Of a stretch of 64,000 bases of DNA, positions 33,660-45,224 are shown piece after piece. A model generated the notes under the pieces. That model was not told the DNA's origin. It worked only from the letters and a program-made list of their open reading frames with translations, and ran no database searches. The first letter of the stretch is position 1; every line of letters starts with the position of its first letter. Origin of the DNA: Nageia nagi (taxonomy: Eukaryota > Pinophyta); NCBI GenBank assembly GCA_050084985.1, contig JBITNC010000001.1, forward strand, positions 58,652,001 through 58,716,000, in the 5' to 3' direction. The translations under genes and the position numbers were made by a program.

Positions 33660-34659
33660 AAAATCACTAATTTAGGTATCTAAAATGATTTTATTAACTA
33701 GAGGTACTATCAATGATATAATTTCAAAAAAAATATTGGTTAATCATCTTATTGTCTTATATCTTTTGCAAGGTATGAAAAGAATTCTCAAAGATATTTC
33801 AAATCAACAATTCACTTTATGATCAAATTACTTTTGAAAGTAAAACTCTCTACATTTATGATGTGATCACATTGCAAACCCTTTTTGGAGGAGCCAAAGT
33901 TCAAAGAGCCATAACTATTGTTTTGCAAACCCAACAAGCTTATCAAGATGGTCATTTTGAAGGTAATTCATCAAAAAATATATTGCAAGATTTTCAAGTC
34001 AAGTTGGAACCATTTTATGTTGAAATATTGAGTTTTTAAGGTAAGAAGGTTCTTGAGACATGATGTAAAATAGTCATAATATTGGGAAACAGGGTCTAAA
34101 AATGAGCTTTGGGTAGAATGACTAAACGAATACAGGATGTGGCTAATACCTGGGGCATAAAAGAAGCATTTTCTATGAGATCCCAAATCCATCGACCACC
34201 CTAACCTAATTCATGATAAGCCCACCAACTTCCTATCAAGATGCCTACGATGGAAACAAACAGATGAACTTGAGATTTAGGACCTTGAACTCATATAATA
34301 GCCCTTGTAATTTTCATATATGCAAAAAGCTCTTGGAATAGGATTGCCAATGATCCTATATCAAGCCTAATGTAAAGGTTATCTTGTAAAGGTTATCTTT
34401 CATAGATCCTTTAACTAAAGTGGCAAGTCCTTTCTTAATGCATCAGGATTGAGAGTCGAACTCAAAAGAATACCTTTTTCTAGCAACTTGGATCATAGAG
34501 AGAAGGTTCATCTTTAACTTAGGAACATAGAGAACATTTTCAAGAATCTTTCTATGAATTAACACACTTGTAATTCCTTGAACTTCAAAGTGGAGTTATC
34601 ACCTATCACAACCCCATCTTTTCTATACTTATGAAAGTTCTCAAACTTTTTCTTTTCAA

Positions 34660-35640
34660 ATCATAGGTGATTAATGCAACCAGAGTCAACAATCCATTCA
34701 AATGAAAAAGAGCAAAACATGGAGTAGAGTATTGTAGCAAAAATAACATGAATATTCATCTTTCTTTTGTAATTCTTTACATTTCCATTACCTTTATTCT
34801 TTTCCTCTCTTTTCTTTTTGTGGTAATCAATTTCTTTGTGACCTTGAATGTCACAATAGTTACAATTACCATCAAATTTTTTCTTAGAATAACGATTATT
34901 TATTTTACCTTTTCCATCTCTTTGCTTGAAGTGATTTTTGTTGTTATTATTTTTGTTGTTGTGGTTGTTGTCTATGTTATTTCTGTTGCTATGTAGCCAT
35001 TACCTCTTTTCTCAAACCTTTTGGAGGAAGAAGGATAAGATTTTTTATAATGGTTGAACTTCTTTTTGAAAGGAGTTTTGGTTGCTCCAAGAGCAACATT
35101 ATTATCCTTAGGAGAAGAAATCAACACCTTATTGTTAAAGGTTTCCTCATGCTTCAATAGGTGCCTTGAAAGGTTTTCAAGGGAGAAGACTTCTTCTTCA
35201 TCATCAACCATTGTTTCCATAACCATTACAAAATTTTCAAACTTTGAAAAAAGGTTTTGAAGAATGATGAAGACCATGAACTCATCATTGATCCAATTGC
35301 ATCCATAAGCAATAATTTAGGTCCTTACGTAAATGATTTTATTCAAGTAGATAGCCATATTTTCATCTTCCCCTTGATGATATTGAAGCAACCTTTGGAG
35401 AATGGTAAACCTTCTTGAAAAGTTTGAATTAAAGTAGATTTGTTTAAGTTTATCCCAAGCTTCCTTTGCTGAGGTTGAAGAGGAAATCATCATGAGCACA
35501 TCATCTAAAATTGCACGATAAATCATGGAGGTTGATAACTCATTCTTCATGTTGTAAGCCTCTAGTGCCTTCTCATCTGTAGGAGGTACAAGGTTTTTAT
35601 TCATTTTTGCCAAAGCTTCCTTGTTTGCAATTCAATTCTC
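34660..35640 (-). pseudogene. copia gag and protease start
   Basis: At 35317-35613 the minus strand encodes LDDVLMMISSSTSAKEAWDK followed by an LKQIY and LQRLLQYHQGEDENMAIYLN pattern, the copia gag (UBN2) core. At 34972-35277 comes the charged gag C-terminus (KTPFKKKFNHYKKSYPSSS). A zinc knuckle lies at 34823-34864, reading C-N-Y-C-x4-H-x4-Y: the last Cys is Tyr. The protease then begins with WIVDSGCINHL; its Asp-Ser-Gly codons are at 34679-34687. Stops between the pieces show it is dead. Confidence 0.82.
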
Positions 35641-36375
35641 ATCTGAGGTTCCCAAATCCCATAGTTAGAACCATCAAAAATGTGTTTGGATAAAAAAGAT
35701 TCTCTAATTTGCTACATAAGAATGTGAAATAATAAGCATGTGGTTTCAATAAACAACATTAAATGTTAAGTTTTAACCAAGTAAATAATACATATTACAT
35801 TTAACACTAAAGATATACTTGATTTGATTCACAAGTGCAAATGTTTTACAATTCAAATAATAACCTATGTACCCAAATACATTTCTCATCTCAAGAATTG
35901 TAGATGTAGAGTGACATTGTTGAGGCTTATTTTCTTATCTAAAATTAGGCCTTCACTTGGATGCCCACATAAGAGGAGCCCAAATCCTACTAATCCTCAA
36001 CCAGTTCCCCTTGGGTAGCAATATACTCTCACAAGGAGAAGTAATAACTATTTTTAAGGTTTTAACATTTATTGGATCAGCCAAATTATTAATCTTGATT
36101 AAGTTTCAAGTTGTCCTCTTAAGTTATCAGGATAATCTTTGAACGGATGTATACACATGTGGTATCACTACACACATGCCTATCCATCTAATAGAGTTAT
36201 GTTCAAACCAACATAGGACTTAGGGGCAATTGAGAAATACGAACTTTTCACCACTTGGATCATCAGACTTAAAGGCTCAAATTCGCTTATCCTCATTTCA
36301 TGGCTCCCCAAACAAATCATGTTGCGAAATGTACATGCAAATGTATTCATTTTAGTGGGTTGCTCATATCAAGTA

Positions 36376-36387
36376 GCTCTGATACCA
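36376..36387 (-). other. primer-binding site (initiator Met tRNA) of the copia element
   Basis: The minus strand reads TGGTATCAGAGC followed by TACTTGATATGAG, the standard copia site complementary to initiator Met tRNA, three bases after the LTR end. Confidence 0.88.
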
Positions 36388-36390
36388 AAT

Positions 36391-36882
36391 TGAAGGAACT
36401 AACACTAACAAGATAATTCTTAATCAACTAAGATCACATGAAAGCTCACAATTGCATCTAACAAACTCACAAAGTAATCTCACAACATAAGATATAAGTG
36501 GTTCCTCCAACTAGGAGTACATCCACTAACTAGATCTTTACTTCAATCACAAATACAACTCTCTTACAATCCTCCTAATCTCAACTCTTACACTTGTATC
36601 CTATAGCATAACTTTACTCCACAATTGATTTGTGATCACAAAGAGGGAGCCTTCTATTTATAGGCCAAAATTCCTCTTTGGATCATCATTTTATCCAATG
36701 TACAAAAACATGACATGCACATCCTTTTACCCAAAGGAATGCTCATGACATGGAGTGTAGGATAAGTTACATTATCATATTCACTTAAATACTTAAGCTA
36801 TCAAATGATAACCTTAAGTATTAGTAAACTTACATAGAATATTTAATACAAACCTTTACAATAATGCATTATACATTCAACA
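36391..36882 (-). repeat. LTR of the copia element
   Basis: On the minus strand it starts TGTTGAATG at 36882 and ends TTCCTTCA at 36391 (492 bp). A TATA box CTATAAATAG lies at 36654-36663. The flank at 36883 (ATTTA) corresponds to the middle of a Ty3/gypsy LTR sequence seen intact at 41251-41260. Confidence 0.75.
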
Positions 36883-36964
36883 ATTTATAGATCTGATATT
36901 TTAAATTTTAAAATTTGATTTTTATATGCAAGATTTCTAATATTTCTGGTTAAGGTTATTGTAG

Positions 36965-36976
36965 TGGTGTCAAAGC
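36965..36976 (+). other. decayed primer-binding site
   Basis: TGGTGTCAAAGC followed by TAG, two changes from TGGTATCAGAGC, one base after the LTR end. Confidence 0.6.
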
Positions 36977-38040
36977 TAGTTTCCTACCAACCTGTTATCA
37001 GATCTGAAGGTTTGCAACTAGACCTAAAAGTTTGAAGGCTAGATATGAATGTTTATGATCATATTTGAAGAGTTAGTGATCAGAGTCATGGTCCTTCCAA
37101 TGAGATGATTAGTGTGGTGTGTTGGATGCAAAGTGACTATGAATGTGGCTATAGGATTTATGAAGTTTCTATGTCCTAATTATGAGCTTACGCAAATGTT
37201 ATCTCCAAATTACACCTAGGGAGGTGAGATATTATTTTCTCATTCTTTAGTCATATTTCTGAGGAGATTATTTGTAGGCAATTTTGAAGAGAAAGTAGAT
37301 CTTTAAGTGAAAGTCTCATCAACTTTAGATTGAGAAAAAGATATCTTACATCAAAAGGTATGCATAAAATAACTCCAAAATGAATCCACCACAATGCTTG
37401 TATCTTCATCCATTGAGGATGGTAAGATCATTGAAAATAGATATGAGGAACCATGTTTGTTTCCTAGCAATAGTCCTTTAATGCATAATTATGGTATTTT
37501 TTTATTAAGTTTTGTAGGAATAGAGGATTTGGAGATCCTAAATTTAATAATAAAATGTAAGGTCTACCTAATTTGATTTGCCAAGTAGTAAATGTAAGGG
37601 AAAATGGATAGCTCGTTCCCTTTCTATTTTTGGTGACTATTTGTTCTACTTGAGGTAGGTTCTTCTTGATCAAAGTTTGCTAAGTTTTTTGCAAGTTTAT
37701 GACTCTACTCTATTTAGATTTTGCTTCTAAGAAGCCAATACTACAAAGGATATGTGGCATTGCCTGGGAAATTGAAGAGCAATTAAAAGCTTATCAAGTT
37801 TTCAAGGAGGATATTAAGCTATCTAATCTCATATGTTTAGGCCAAAAGCTAGACTTTTTCTCTATACAAGAGGAAGAGGAGGAGGTTTGGTATTATATAA
37901 CCTTAAAGGGGCTATTTTTAGGCACCATATTGAAGATTCTTGGAAGGGAACAAATATACAACACAATTATGAACTTTTGTATACATCACATGTGGCTAAA
38001 GATGATTTGTGGAAGATAAGTGGATATCTAGAGATTTACA
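36977..38040 (+). other. internal region of the rearranged element, no domain recognised
   Basis: It has a few short open stretches (for example 37699-38019) with Glu/Lys-rich wording but no gag or pol motif that I can name. Confidence 0.4.
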
Positions 38041-38815
38041 AAGAAAATTCCCAAAATTGGGAAATCCTCCTAGAGAGAAAAATAACTTTGTAAATATGCA
38101 AAAATAGGTCCCCAAAAATGGATAACCCACTCCCAAGTCCGATATATATTGAGAACTCTAAAATTTGAAGCATAAAGGTGAACCTTGAGGTAGATTCAAT
38201 CTCTAATTGACCCAAGAGATCAACCCTTGAATCTCCAACCAAGAGCAAGGGTCATCCTTTTCTACAAGATTAGTTCTCCTAAATATTTTGGAATCATACC
38301 TAATTTGTAGAAGATGGAGTAAGGGTTCAACCCTTCACTCTTACAATTTCATAATATGACATATACATAATAATGTTTAAATGGGATGCTCTCTTCCTTT
38401 TTATACTAAAAATGTTATAATTCTTCGTTGAGCCCCCTTTTATTACAGCATGATTCAAAATAACACTTTTAACTAATTAAAAATACCTCAAATGCTATTA
38501 AGTGGGATATCCCAATTCCACACATGCTTAATTAAAATTTATAAAAATTAAGTGAAATTTGGATGTCCATATTAGGGACATCACAATACCGCCCCTCACA
38601 AATTGCTTGTCCTTAATAAATGCAATTGAGTGTAGCAATCCCTATTGTACTATATATTTAATGATCACCTTGTTTATCAACTTTTTCTTCTTGGTCTCAA
38701 CAATAGCATATGGTGTTAACTGGATTCCATATATATATTTGTGTGTGTAATATTTGTAGTACCATTTCCAGCAAATGCAAATACATAATATAGGGATCTT
38801 CTATATGAATAAACA
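38041..38815 (-). repeat. inverted arm, left: Ty3/gypsy 3' LTR part and pol end
   Basis: The minus strand reads chromodomain-like wording, a polypurine tract GAGGGGCGGTAT (38586-38597) and an LTR start TGTGATGTCCC at 38585 running to 38041. It is the inverse of 40365-41118 along nearly its whole length. The LTR part is cut at 38041 (545 of about 749 bp). Confidence 0.82.
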
Positions 38816-39734
38816 ACTTCTATTATTGTATGTTCTCCATCAATAACTTCATTGGAAGCATCATCGTGTACCCATATTTCCATATATGTTTTACTTCCCT
38901 AGTAGAATTATGATTCATGTTCATATATGGAATGGGCATGAATAATTATTTGAATATTTTTGTTGTAATTATGGAGTGAAGCTAGTCACTACCATAAAAG
39001 ATAAAGTGATCATTGTAAGGGAAGTTATGGAGACTGAAAGTCAAGCATAACCATTTATAGAAACAACTTTGGTGACTCTTGGGAAGTTGAATTTATCTAG
39101 TGAGAATATTGAGGAAAAGATCATTTTTGTGGTTTTCTCAGTAGTTGTAATAAATATTTCACATTAGGTTATGGTATATACAATACTTGATCATATTGCA
39201 AAACAACTTTATTATGCTACAAGGTTCATACAACATTTTTTTCCAATCTTCCTTCTATAATTGATCATAAGGGGAAATGACTCTCATTTAAACTAGATAG
39301 TAATGATTATTTTTGAACCTATTACAACTTTGGTAAAACAACATTCCCTTATTTGAACTACTCCTAACCTTCTACATGATGCTTATATATTTTTAGTTAT
39401 ATTTTATCAAATTGATGGTGTGATTGTAATATATGCTAACATTCTACATTATCATAGTCAGTTTATATCTTTTGCTCTCACTTTAAATGACTTTGCAATA
39501 ACTGCAAACATACAAGGAATAATGAAATCTAATATTAATGTTGGTCTTGGTGTGGCTCATGCAACATGTACCTTAAATGATGTTGCAATATTTTCAACAT
39601 GGATAGGAAATATACTTTCAATTTCATTAGTTTATGATGGGAAGGTTGTACAAAAGATGGAATATTCAAAGGTTGGGATGACATTCCTTTGCTTTAGGAG
39701 TTGTTGGGCTGATAATTGACTAGTGTAGCCAGAG
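38816..39734 (+). other. spacer between inverted arms, not recognised
   Basis: It contains a 99-codon open stretch at 39420-39719 (wording such as GLGVAHATCTLNDVAIFSTW) that I cannot assign. It may be part of the sequence captured with the NOT2 fragment. Confidence 0.35.
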
Positions 39735-39960
39735 TACTTGACCAAGTTCAATCAAGAGACACTTTTCCATATCTTTTACAATATGCCAAAGGATGAGCTC
39801 AGTTATATGCTGCTAATGAGTTATGTAGAAGAGGTTGGATCTATCATAAAAATATTCAAATGTGATTTATGTGTGTTCCATAAGTAGAGCTATATTTTTC
39901 AATGTTGTATATATATATAACACTTGGAAAAAAAGTACAACCAATCTTTGAAATATTATG
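39735..39960 (+). pseudogene. CCR4-NOT complex subunit NOT2 (VIP2-type), C-terminal domain fragment
   Basis: The plus strand at 39735-39797 reads LTKFNQETLFHIFYNMPKDE and, after a one-base deletion, from 39800 QLYAANELCRRGWIYHKN. A stop stands where the family has the Trp of WFMRVP, then FMCVP follows. This is the conserved NOT2/3/5 box of eukaryotic NOT2. No intron is visible in this short stretch. NOT2 acts in the CCR4-NOT mRNA deadenylation complex; this copy is only a broken fragment lying between two inverted retroelement ends. The reading beyond 39960 is uncertain. Confidence 0.78.
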
Positions 39961-40364
39961 TTATAGCAAGCTATGTTGTCAACAACATGTCTAATGAAAT
40001 TGAAAGAGCTCAAAGTATTGAAGTAACAACTCTATGTGAAATAGGATTAGATCCAAGAATATAATATCATATAGGAATTGTTTTTCTTTAAGCTTTTTAT
40101 GTTTTATGTATTAGAAATGTTGCACTTAATTCTAAGGAGGTGGTTGTATAGGGTATAATAACTGATCTTCTAAGTCATATTATAGATAGATATAGTTATA
40201 ATAATATAGCATACAGTAATGGTAAGCACTAGATGTTGCAAGAGTTACAGGAACATGAATCAAAATTCTATTGGGGAGGTAAAACATTGACAAAAAGATG
40301 GGTACATGATGATGTTGCCAATTGAGTTATTGATGATGAACTGAAAATAACAAAAAAAAATTCT
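39961..40364 (+). other. spacer after the NOT2 fragment
   Basis: Some coding-like wording (VTTLCEIGLDPRI, then DLLSHIIDRY) in broken frames; no family assigned. Confidence 0.3.
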
Positions 40365-41118
40365 TCATATAGAATATCTCTATGTTATATAGTTGCATTT
40401 GCTAGAAATGGTACTAAATATGTTACACATAGATATTGAATCCACTTAACACCAAATGATATTATTGAGACCAAGAAGAAAAAGTTGATAAATAGGGTGA
40501 TCATTAAATATTTGGTATAATGGAAGGGATTGACAAACTTAGTTGCATTTCTTGAGGACAAGCAATTTGGGAGGGTTGATATCGTTATGTCCCTAATATA
40601 GATGTCCAAATTTGAATTAATTTTTATAAAGTCTAATTAAGCATGTGTGGTATTGGGATGTCCCACTTAATAGCATTAGAAGTTTTTTAATTAGTTAAAA
40701 GTGTTATTTTAAATTAGGTTGTAATAAAGGAGGGCTCAATGAATAATTATAATATTTTTAGTATAAAGGGAAGAGAGCACCCTATTTAGACATTATTATG
40801 TGTTTTTCATGTTATGAAATTGTAAGAGTGAAGGGTTGAACCCTTACTTCATTTGTTGCATATTAAGATTGATCCCAAAATCTTCAAGAGAACCAATGTT
40901 GTAGACAAGGCTAACCCTTGCTTTTGGTTGGAGATTTAGGGTTTGATCCCTTGGGTCAATTAGAGAGTGAATCTACCTCAAGGTTCACCTTTGTGCTTTA
41001 TAATTTAGATTTCTTAGCATATATCATACTTGGGATTGGGTCTCCATTTCTCAGGACCTATTTTTGCATATTTTAAAGTTATTTTTCCCTCCAGGAAGAT
41101 CTCCTAATTTTGAGAATT
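40365..41118 (+). repeat. inverted arm, right: pol end and 3' LTR
   Basis: Inverse of 38041-38815. The pol end reads a chromodomain-like VIIKYLV-WKGL and LEDKQFGRV, followed by the polypurine tract and LTR. Confidence 0.82.
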
Positions 41119-41331
41119 TTTTGAACATTTTGAAGGTTGATTTGTGATGTTTGATAGTTGATTTATTTGTTTCCACTTGCAACAAAATTTAATAAAATTT
41201 ATATGGCCATATCTATTCCATTTTAAGGGATTTTGTGTTATTTTTCTAAGTTATTTATAGAATTGATTTTTTAAATTGTAAAATCTGATTTGTATGCAAG
41301 ATTTCTAATATTTCTAGTTAGGGTTATTACA
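40583..41331 (+). repeat. 3' LTR of the rearranged Ty3/gypsy element
   Basis: Starts CGTTATGTCCC (decayed TGTGATGTCCC, as in the inverted copy) and ends GGTTATTACA. Its last 81 bp match 36883-36963. Confidence 0.72.
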
Positions 41332-43464
41332 TTGATGTATTAAGGATTTTACTTCTTTAAATCTAATGAAAAGGTGATTGTTCATACCATATCCTTCTTT
41401 GGTGAGTAACTTCTAAACAACTTTCAAAAACCTTGATCATATACAACCTTTCTTCTACTGGACAATCTTATATATCAAAAACTAATTAAAGGACTAGTCT
41501 CCATCTCCTTTCATTAATTTCTTATTGTATAAAGATTTTGGTAATAGTTATTTAAAAGACCCTAATAGGGAGTTTGAAGCAAATCCAAGATAATAACTAA
41601 TGTTATGCATCAAGTTAGTTGATGTCAATAAAGATTATTATCAATAAAGAGCTCACGAGAGTTGCAATAAGGGGTATAGGATAACATATATGATATTCAA
41701 AGGAATCTTGGAAGGTAGTTTTGGTAGTTAAGGTATAGGGTAAGTGTTGATATTGTTTCTTCTATTAATGATGGATCTTATTCTTGGCCTCACAAGATTT
41801 GACTTAATTTATTTTATTGATGATCCTTTATTTCAAAAAGAAGTTCATGATGGATGGATGTTATATTATATTATCCAATTGTTTCATGCAAGATTATGAA
41901 TAAGATGTATAGTTTTTAGGTAAAATAATGATCAAGAATGGATAGGAAGAAAAAAATAAACATGAAAATGAAAATGATGAAGAATAATATGATTGTGATG
42001 AAGTAGAATATGAGGATGAATATGTAAGTGGTATTGAATAAGAAAATGAATTAAATAGAGAAACATTTAAAATTTAAGAAGATCATATTATTTTAATTAA
42101 TTCCCCTCTCTTATCACTCAATAGGATCAAAATAAAATATAACTATTATAAAATTTCATAGAGATATCTATCCAATTAAGAAGAAAATATAGCATGATAT
42201 CTATGGTACAAACTCTCTTCAAAGATAAAAGAAATAATACATAAGAATATCAAAGAAGAATGGCTTAGAAAGAAAAGACTATATACTCTTGATAAAGTAG
42301 TAAATAAAATTGTTCCTCAATGGATTAAAATAATTACCCTATTATACAAGCAAAAACATATTCCGTCATTATCCTAAGAAAGATCATCATTCATGCCAAC
42401 AATCTAAAAATAAGATAAATATTCTTCTTGTAGCCTATATATCTATGATTACCCTATAAATAAATTTTCCTTCTTCATAATAAAATATAATCCAAAAATT
42501 CTTATGAAAGAATAAACTATTCCAAAAGAATACTAAAATTCCTTAGATCCATCATATAACCATGAACTTTATTCCCTTGATGTACCTATATGTCTTAAAT
42601 ATGGTATATACCATACTTTTTTTTCTATTGACAAAATATCCTTATAAATGTCATATTAGATTAATCATTATTATTTAAACACCCTTAAAATCCTATATGC
42701 CCTATAATTGTTCCATTTAGAATACCTAAAACCCTTACTATAGCCTAAAATCTTGAAATCCCTAAAATCTCAATCCCTTCAAACCAAAGTCTTCCTCATT
42801 AAACATGAAAAAGAAGAATAAAACTTATAATCCATTGAAATCAATATCAAAATATTTTTCCAACTATCACATAGGAGAATTATTTAGAAGAAAACAATGT
42901 CAAAATAAAGGATTAATAATCATTTAACAATCTTTTACTATAATTATTACCATAAATCAAAACTTTTAAAGATGACAAATGATTAAAAATCTTTTAAGAA
43001 AAATAATCCAAGTAATATGCAATAGTCTAGAAAGAGGAATATATTAAGTAGTGGTAAAAAAAGAGGAAGAATATGATGAAAGTGCTCCTAAAGTTCTATC
43101 GAAGAAATACTATGATGAAAATATTGAAGTATACAAAAACTCAATTTAGCAAAATATAAAAAATAATAATGGAATTTAAAGAATTTATATCACCACATAT
43201 AGTGCATAAGTATCAAATATAATTAAAATAGGTTAAATTATATTTTGAAGTATTTATATTTAAGCACTTAAAATAATGGTATATTATTTTATTTATCAAT
43301 CATCCTTCTCTCTCATTAATAATATTTGGAATCATTTAATTCATTATTACAAAAAATCCTAAATCAATCCCTCTATTGTGTTATGAACATCATGAATTGT
43401 TATATGAAATGAATCACATATACTTATTTAATATCATATTGTACACATAGATATAGGTCCATAT
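41332..43464. other. A+T-rich intergenic stretch, nothing recognised
   Basis: Very A-rich, with GAAAATGA-type runs near 41950-42060. No protein family, repeat boundary or RNA gene seen. Confidence 0.4.
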
Positions 43465-43498
43465 TATTAGGAATAGTATTACATTATAGGTAATATTT
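43465..43498 (+). repeat. start of a copia-like LTR, split by the chromovirus
   Basis: TATTAGGAATAGTATTAC resembles the TGTTAGGAATA start of many plant copia LTRs. The sequence continues at 49322 after the inserted element. At 49469-49480 TGGTATTAAAGT, a decayed initiator-Met primer-binding site, follows LTR end CACA. Confidence 0.5.
43494..43498. repeat. target-site duplication TATTT, left
   Basis: Identical to 49317-49321 on the other side of the chromovirus. Confidence 0.82.
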
Positions 43499-44708
43499 TG
43501 TAGAATCCCAAATATAATTCAAGTGCAATTAAATCAAAAACACACAAGTATACTCCAATGTCTGACCTAGGGCATCCATAAGAAGCTCAAACAATGCAAT
43601 AATGCCAATGTTTCCAAGACTAGCATATACAAGTATAAATACCTCATAATGCCAACATATGGCTCATATAATCATATACATGCAAAATTAATCCAATGAT
43701 GCCAATACACAAGTATACACAACACAAAAATGAGATCCAATAGCCCACGACTTGTATTAATGATGCAAAATGAAAAAAGATATAATATTAGGCCCATAAG
43801 GCTCAATGTTGGCCTCTAAGGATCTAACTAAGGCACAATGAATATGCTTAATGCTGGACAAATAGAACACTGAATGGGATAGCCTCACTCCCTTAGAATC
43901 TGAATCCTCTCCATGGAAGGAGCTCTCTCCAAACCCTGATGACCAATTGAATGATAGAAGTGTGCCTCAAAATGCCACCAAATGGATTAAAGTGCTACAC
44001 AAAAGTTGTAGATCAACAATATCTCTCAACTAATAACCCTCCTAGATGTTGCACCTAGGGATGTTGCTTGATGTTGCACCAAGATTTATGTCCTTTGGAT
44101 GATATGTGTAATAATCAATTTATGTATATCCATAATTGATTCTCCAAGGACTAATATAGCTTTCCTAGATCTAGATCTCACCTCAAATTCATCACCCAAT
44201 CCCCTCAAACTCTAATGATGGAACCTAGGAGTCATTCTAGGCCTAACATGGGTATTTAGACCTCCCTCATTCTCCATGTGGGTCCTCAAGCTCAATGTGG
44301 GATTAAGGATACATGCATGGGTCAAGGAAGTATGTATGGGAATCTAGGGGCATGCATAGGTGTCATGGGCCAATGTGGGGGTCTATAAGTCTCCCCAAGG
44401 TTGGTGCATATGTACAAGTGCTCCCAATCTCAATGTTGGGACCATTAAGTGATCATACATGCTCTAAGTGCTAAATAAACCTTAGGATTCCCATAATCAT
44501 AGTTTGGGATTTTTAAATACATTAAAATACACTAAACGATACTTAGGAGGGAGAAGTCCCACTTGGCACTCATAGTGGGATCCAATGGCCCATTAAGTCT
44601 TCTATCCCAAGTACTAACTAATAAAGGATAATTAAATAATTAATTATATAAAAGGGGGAATCTAATGGATTCCATAATTAATTACAATTGTATAAGGGGG
44701 ACATCATA
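43499..44708 (-). repeat. 3' LTR of the chromovirus
   Basis: About 1210 bp, ending ...GGGATTCTACA at 43499 on the minus strand. Aligns with 48113-49316 throughout. Its start is decayed (TATGATGTCC against TGTGACATCC). Confidence 0.85.
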
Positions 44709-44726
44709 AAGCCTTCCCTCTCAAAA
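44709..44726 (-). other. polypurine tract of the chromovirus
   Basis: The minus strand reads GAGAGGGAAGGCTT directly before the 3' LTR. Confidence 0.6.
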
Positions 44727-44744
44727 TTACTTACCCTCAACCAA

Positions 44745-45110
44745 TTCAATGTTGGATGTGCAAATATCTCTTCTCCTTCCCATGTTAAGTCTTCATCAGG
44801 AAAGTCCCTCTATTTGATAAAGTATTCTTGAATATTTCTTTATCTTAGTTTCTTTAATCAAGTCTCCAACACCCTCTATGGAATCTAAACCAGGTGTCCC
44901 TCATCATCAAGTGTTGGGAGTGTAGTAGATCATACATCATGGTATCCCATGACCTTATTTAAGAATGATACATGGAAGGTGTTGTGGAGCTTACTTTTCT
45001 CAGGAAAATCCAACTTATAAGCAGTCTCTCCCACCACGTGTAGGATTTTGTATGGCCCAAAGAATCTAGGATGCAACTTCTCTACTCCCTTTTTCTTGAG
45101 TGTGGACTAT
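44745..45110 (-). pseudogene. chromovirus integrase C-terminus and chromodomain
   Basis: The minus strand reads GPYKILHVVGETAYKLDFPE and then KLHNTFHVSFLNK, the integrase C-terminal (GPY/F) module. A chromodomain-like stretch ends RDFPDEDLTWEGEEIFAHP. Stop codons TAG/TAA interrupt both. Confidence 0.83.
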
Positions 45111-45224
45111 CGAAAGGGATGTAACCTCAAGTACACCATATCCCCTACCTCAAATGTCCTCTTCATTCTCTTCTAATCATAATACTTCTTTTGGAAATTT
45201 TGGTCCATCTGTAGGTTCTCCTTC

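Larger units (their letters stand above)
33660..36882 (-). mobile_element. Ty1/copia retrotransposon, 5' part only
   Basis: Read on the minus strand: LTR (36882 to 36391), a classic initiator-Met primer-binding site, a leader, a UBN2-type copia gag, a zinc knuckle and the start of the aspartic protease. The 3' half and second LTR are not found; beyond about 34200 the reading is lost. It sits against the remnant of a Ty3/gypsy LTR starting at 36883, so it was probably inserted there. Confidence 0.8.
36883..41331 (+). mobile_element. Ty3/gypsy element with rearranged interior and captured NOT2 fragment
   Basis: Plus-strand element. The end of a 5' LTR (36883-36963) matches 41251-41331 and is followed by a decayed primer-binding site TGGTGTCAAAGC. 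At the other side a chromodomain remnant, a polypurine tract GGGAGGGTTGATAT and a 749-bp 3' LTR (40583-41331) are present. In between there is no gag-pol order. Instead there is unidentified sequence, an inverted copy of the element's own 3' end (38041-38815) and a NOT2-like host sequence. This may be one chimeric element or two insertions in opposite directions. Confidence 0.6.

Noticed and set aside
33660-34192. Plus-strand wording that could be a second copia gag or pol piece
   Set aside because: Some phrases looked copia-like (for example DPLTKVASP near 34397) but they could not be reconciled with the minus-strand element and no second element end was found.
34748-34996. Plus-strand open stretch rich in Val/Ile/Phe that looks like membrane segments
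   Set aside because: It is the complement of the Asn/Lys-rich copia gag C-terminus; the hydrophobic look follows from reading AAC/AAT-rich sequence backwards.
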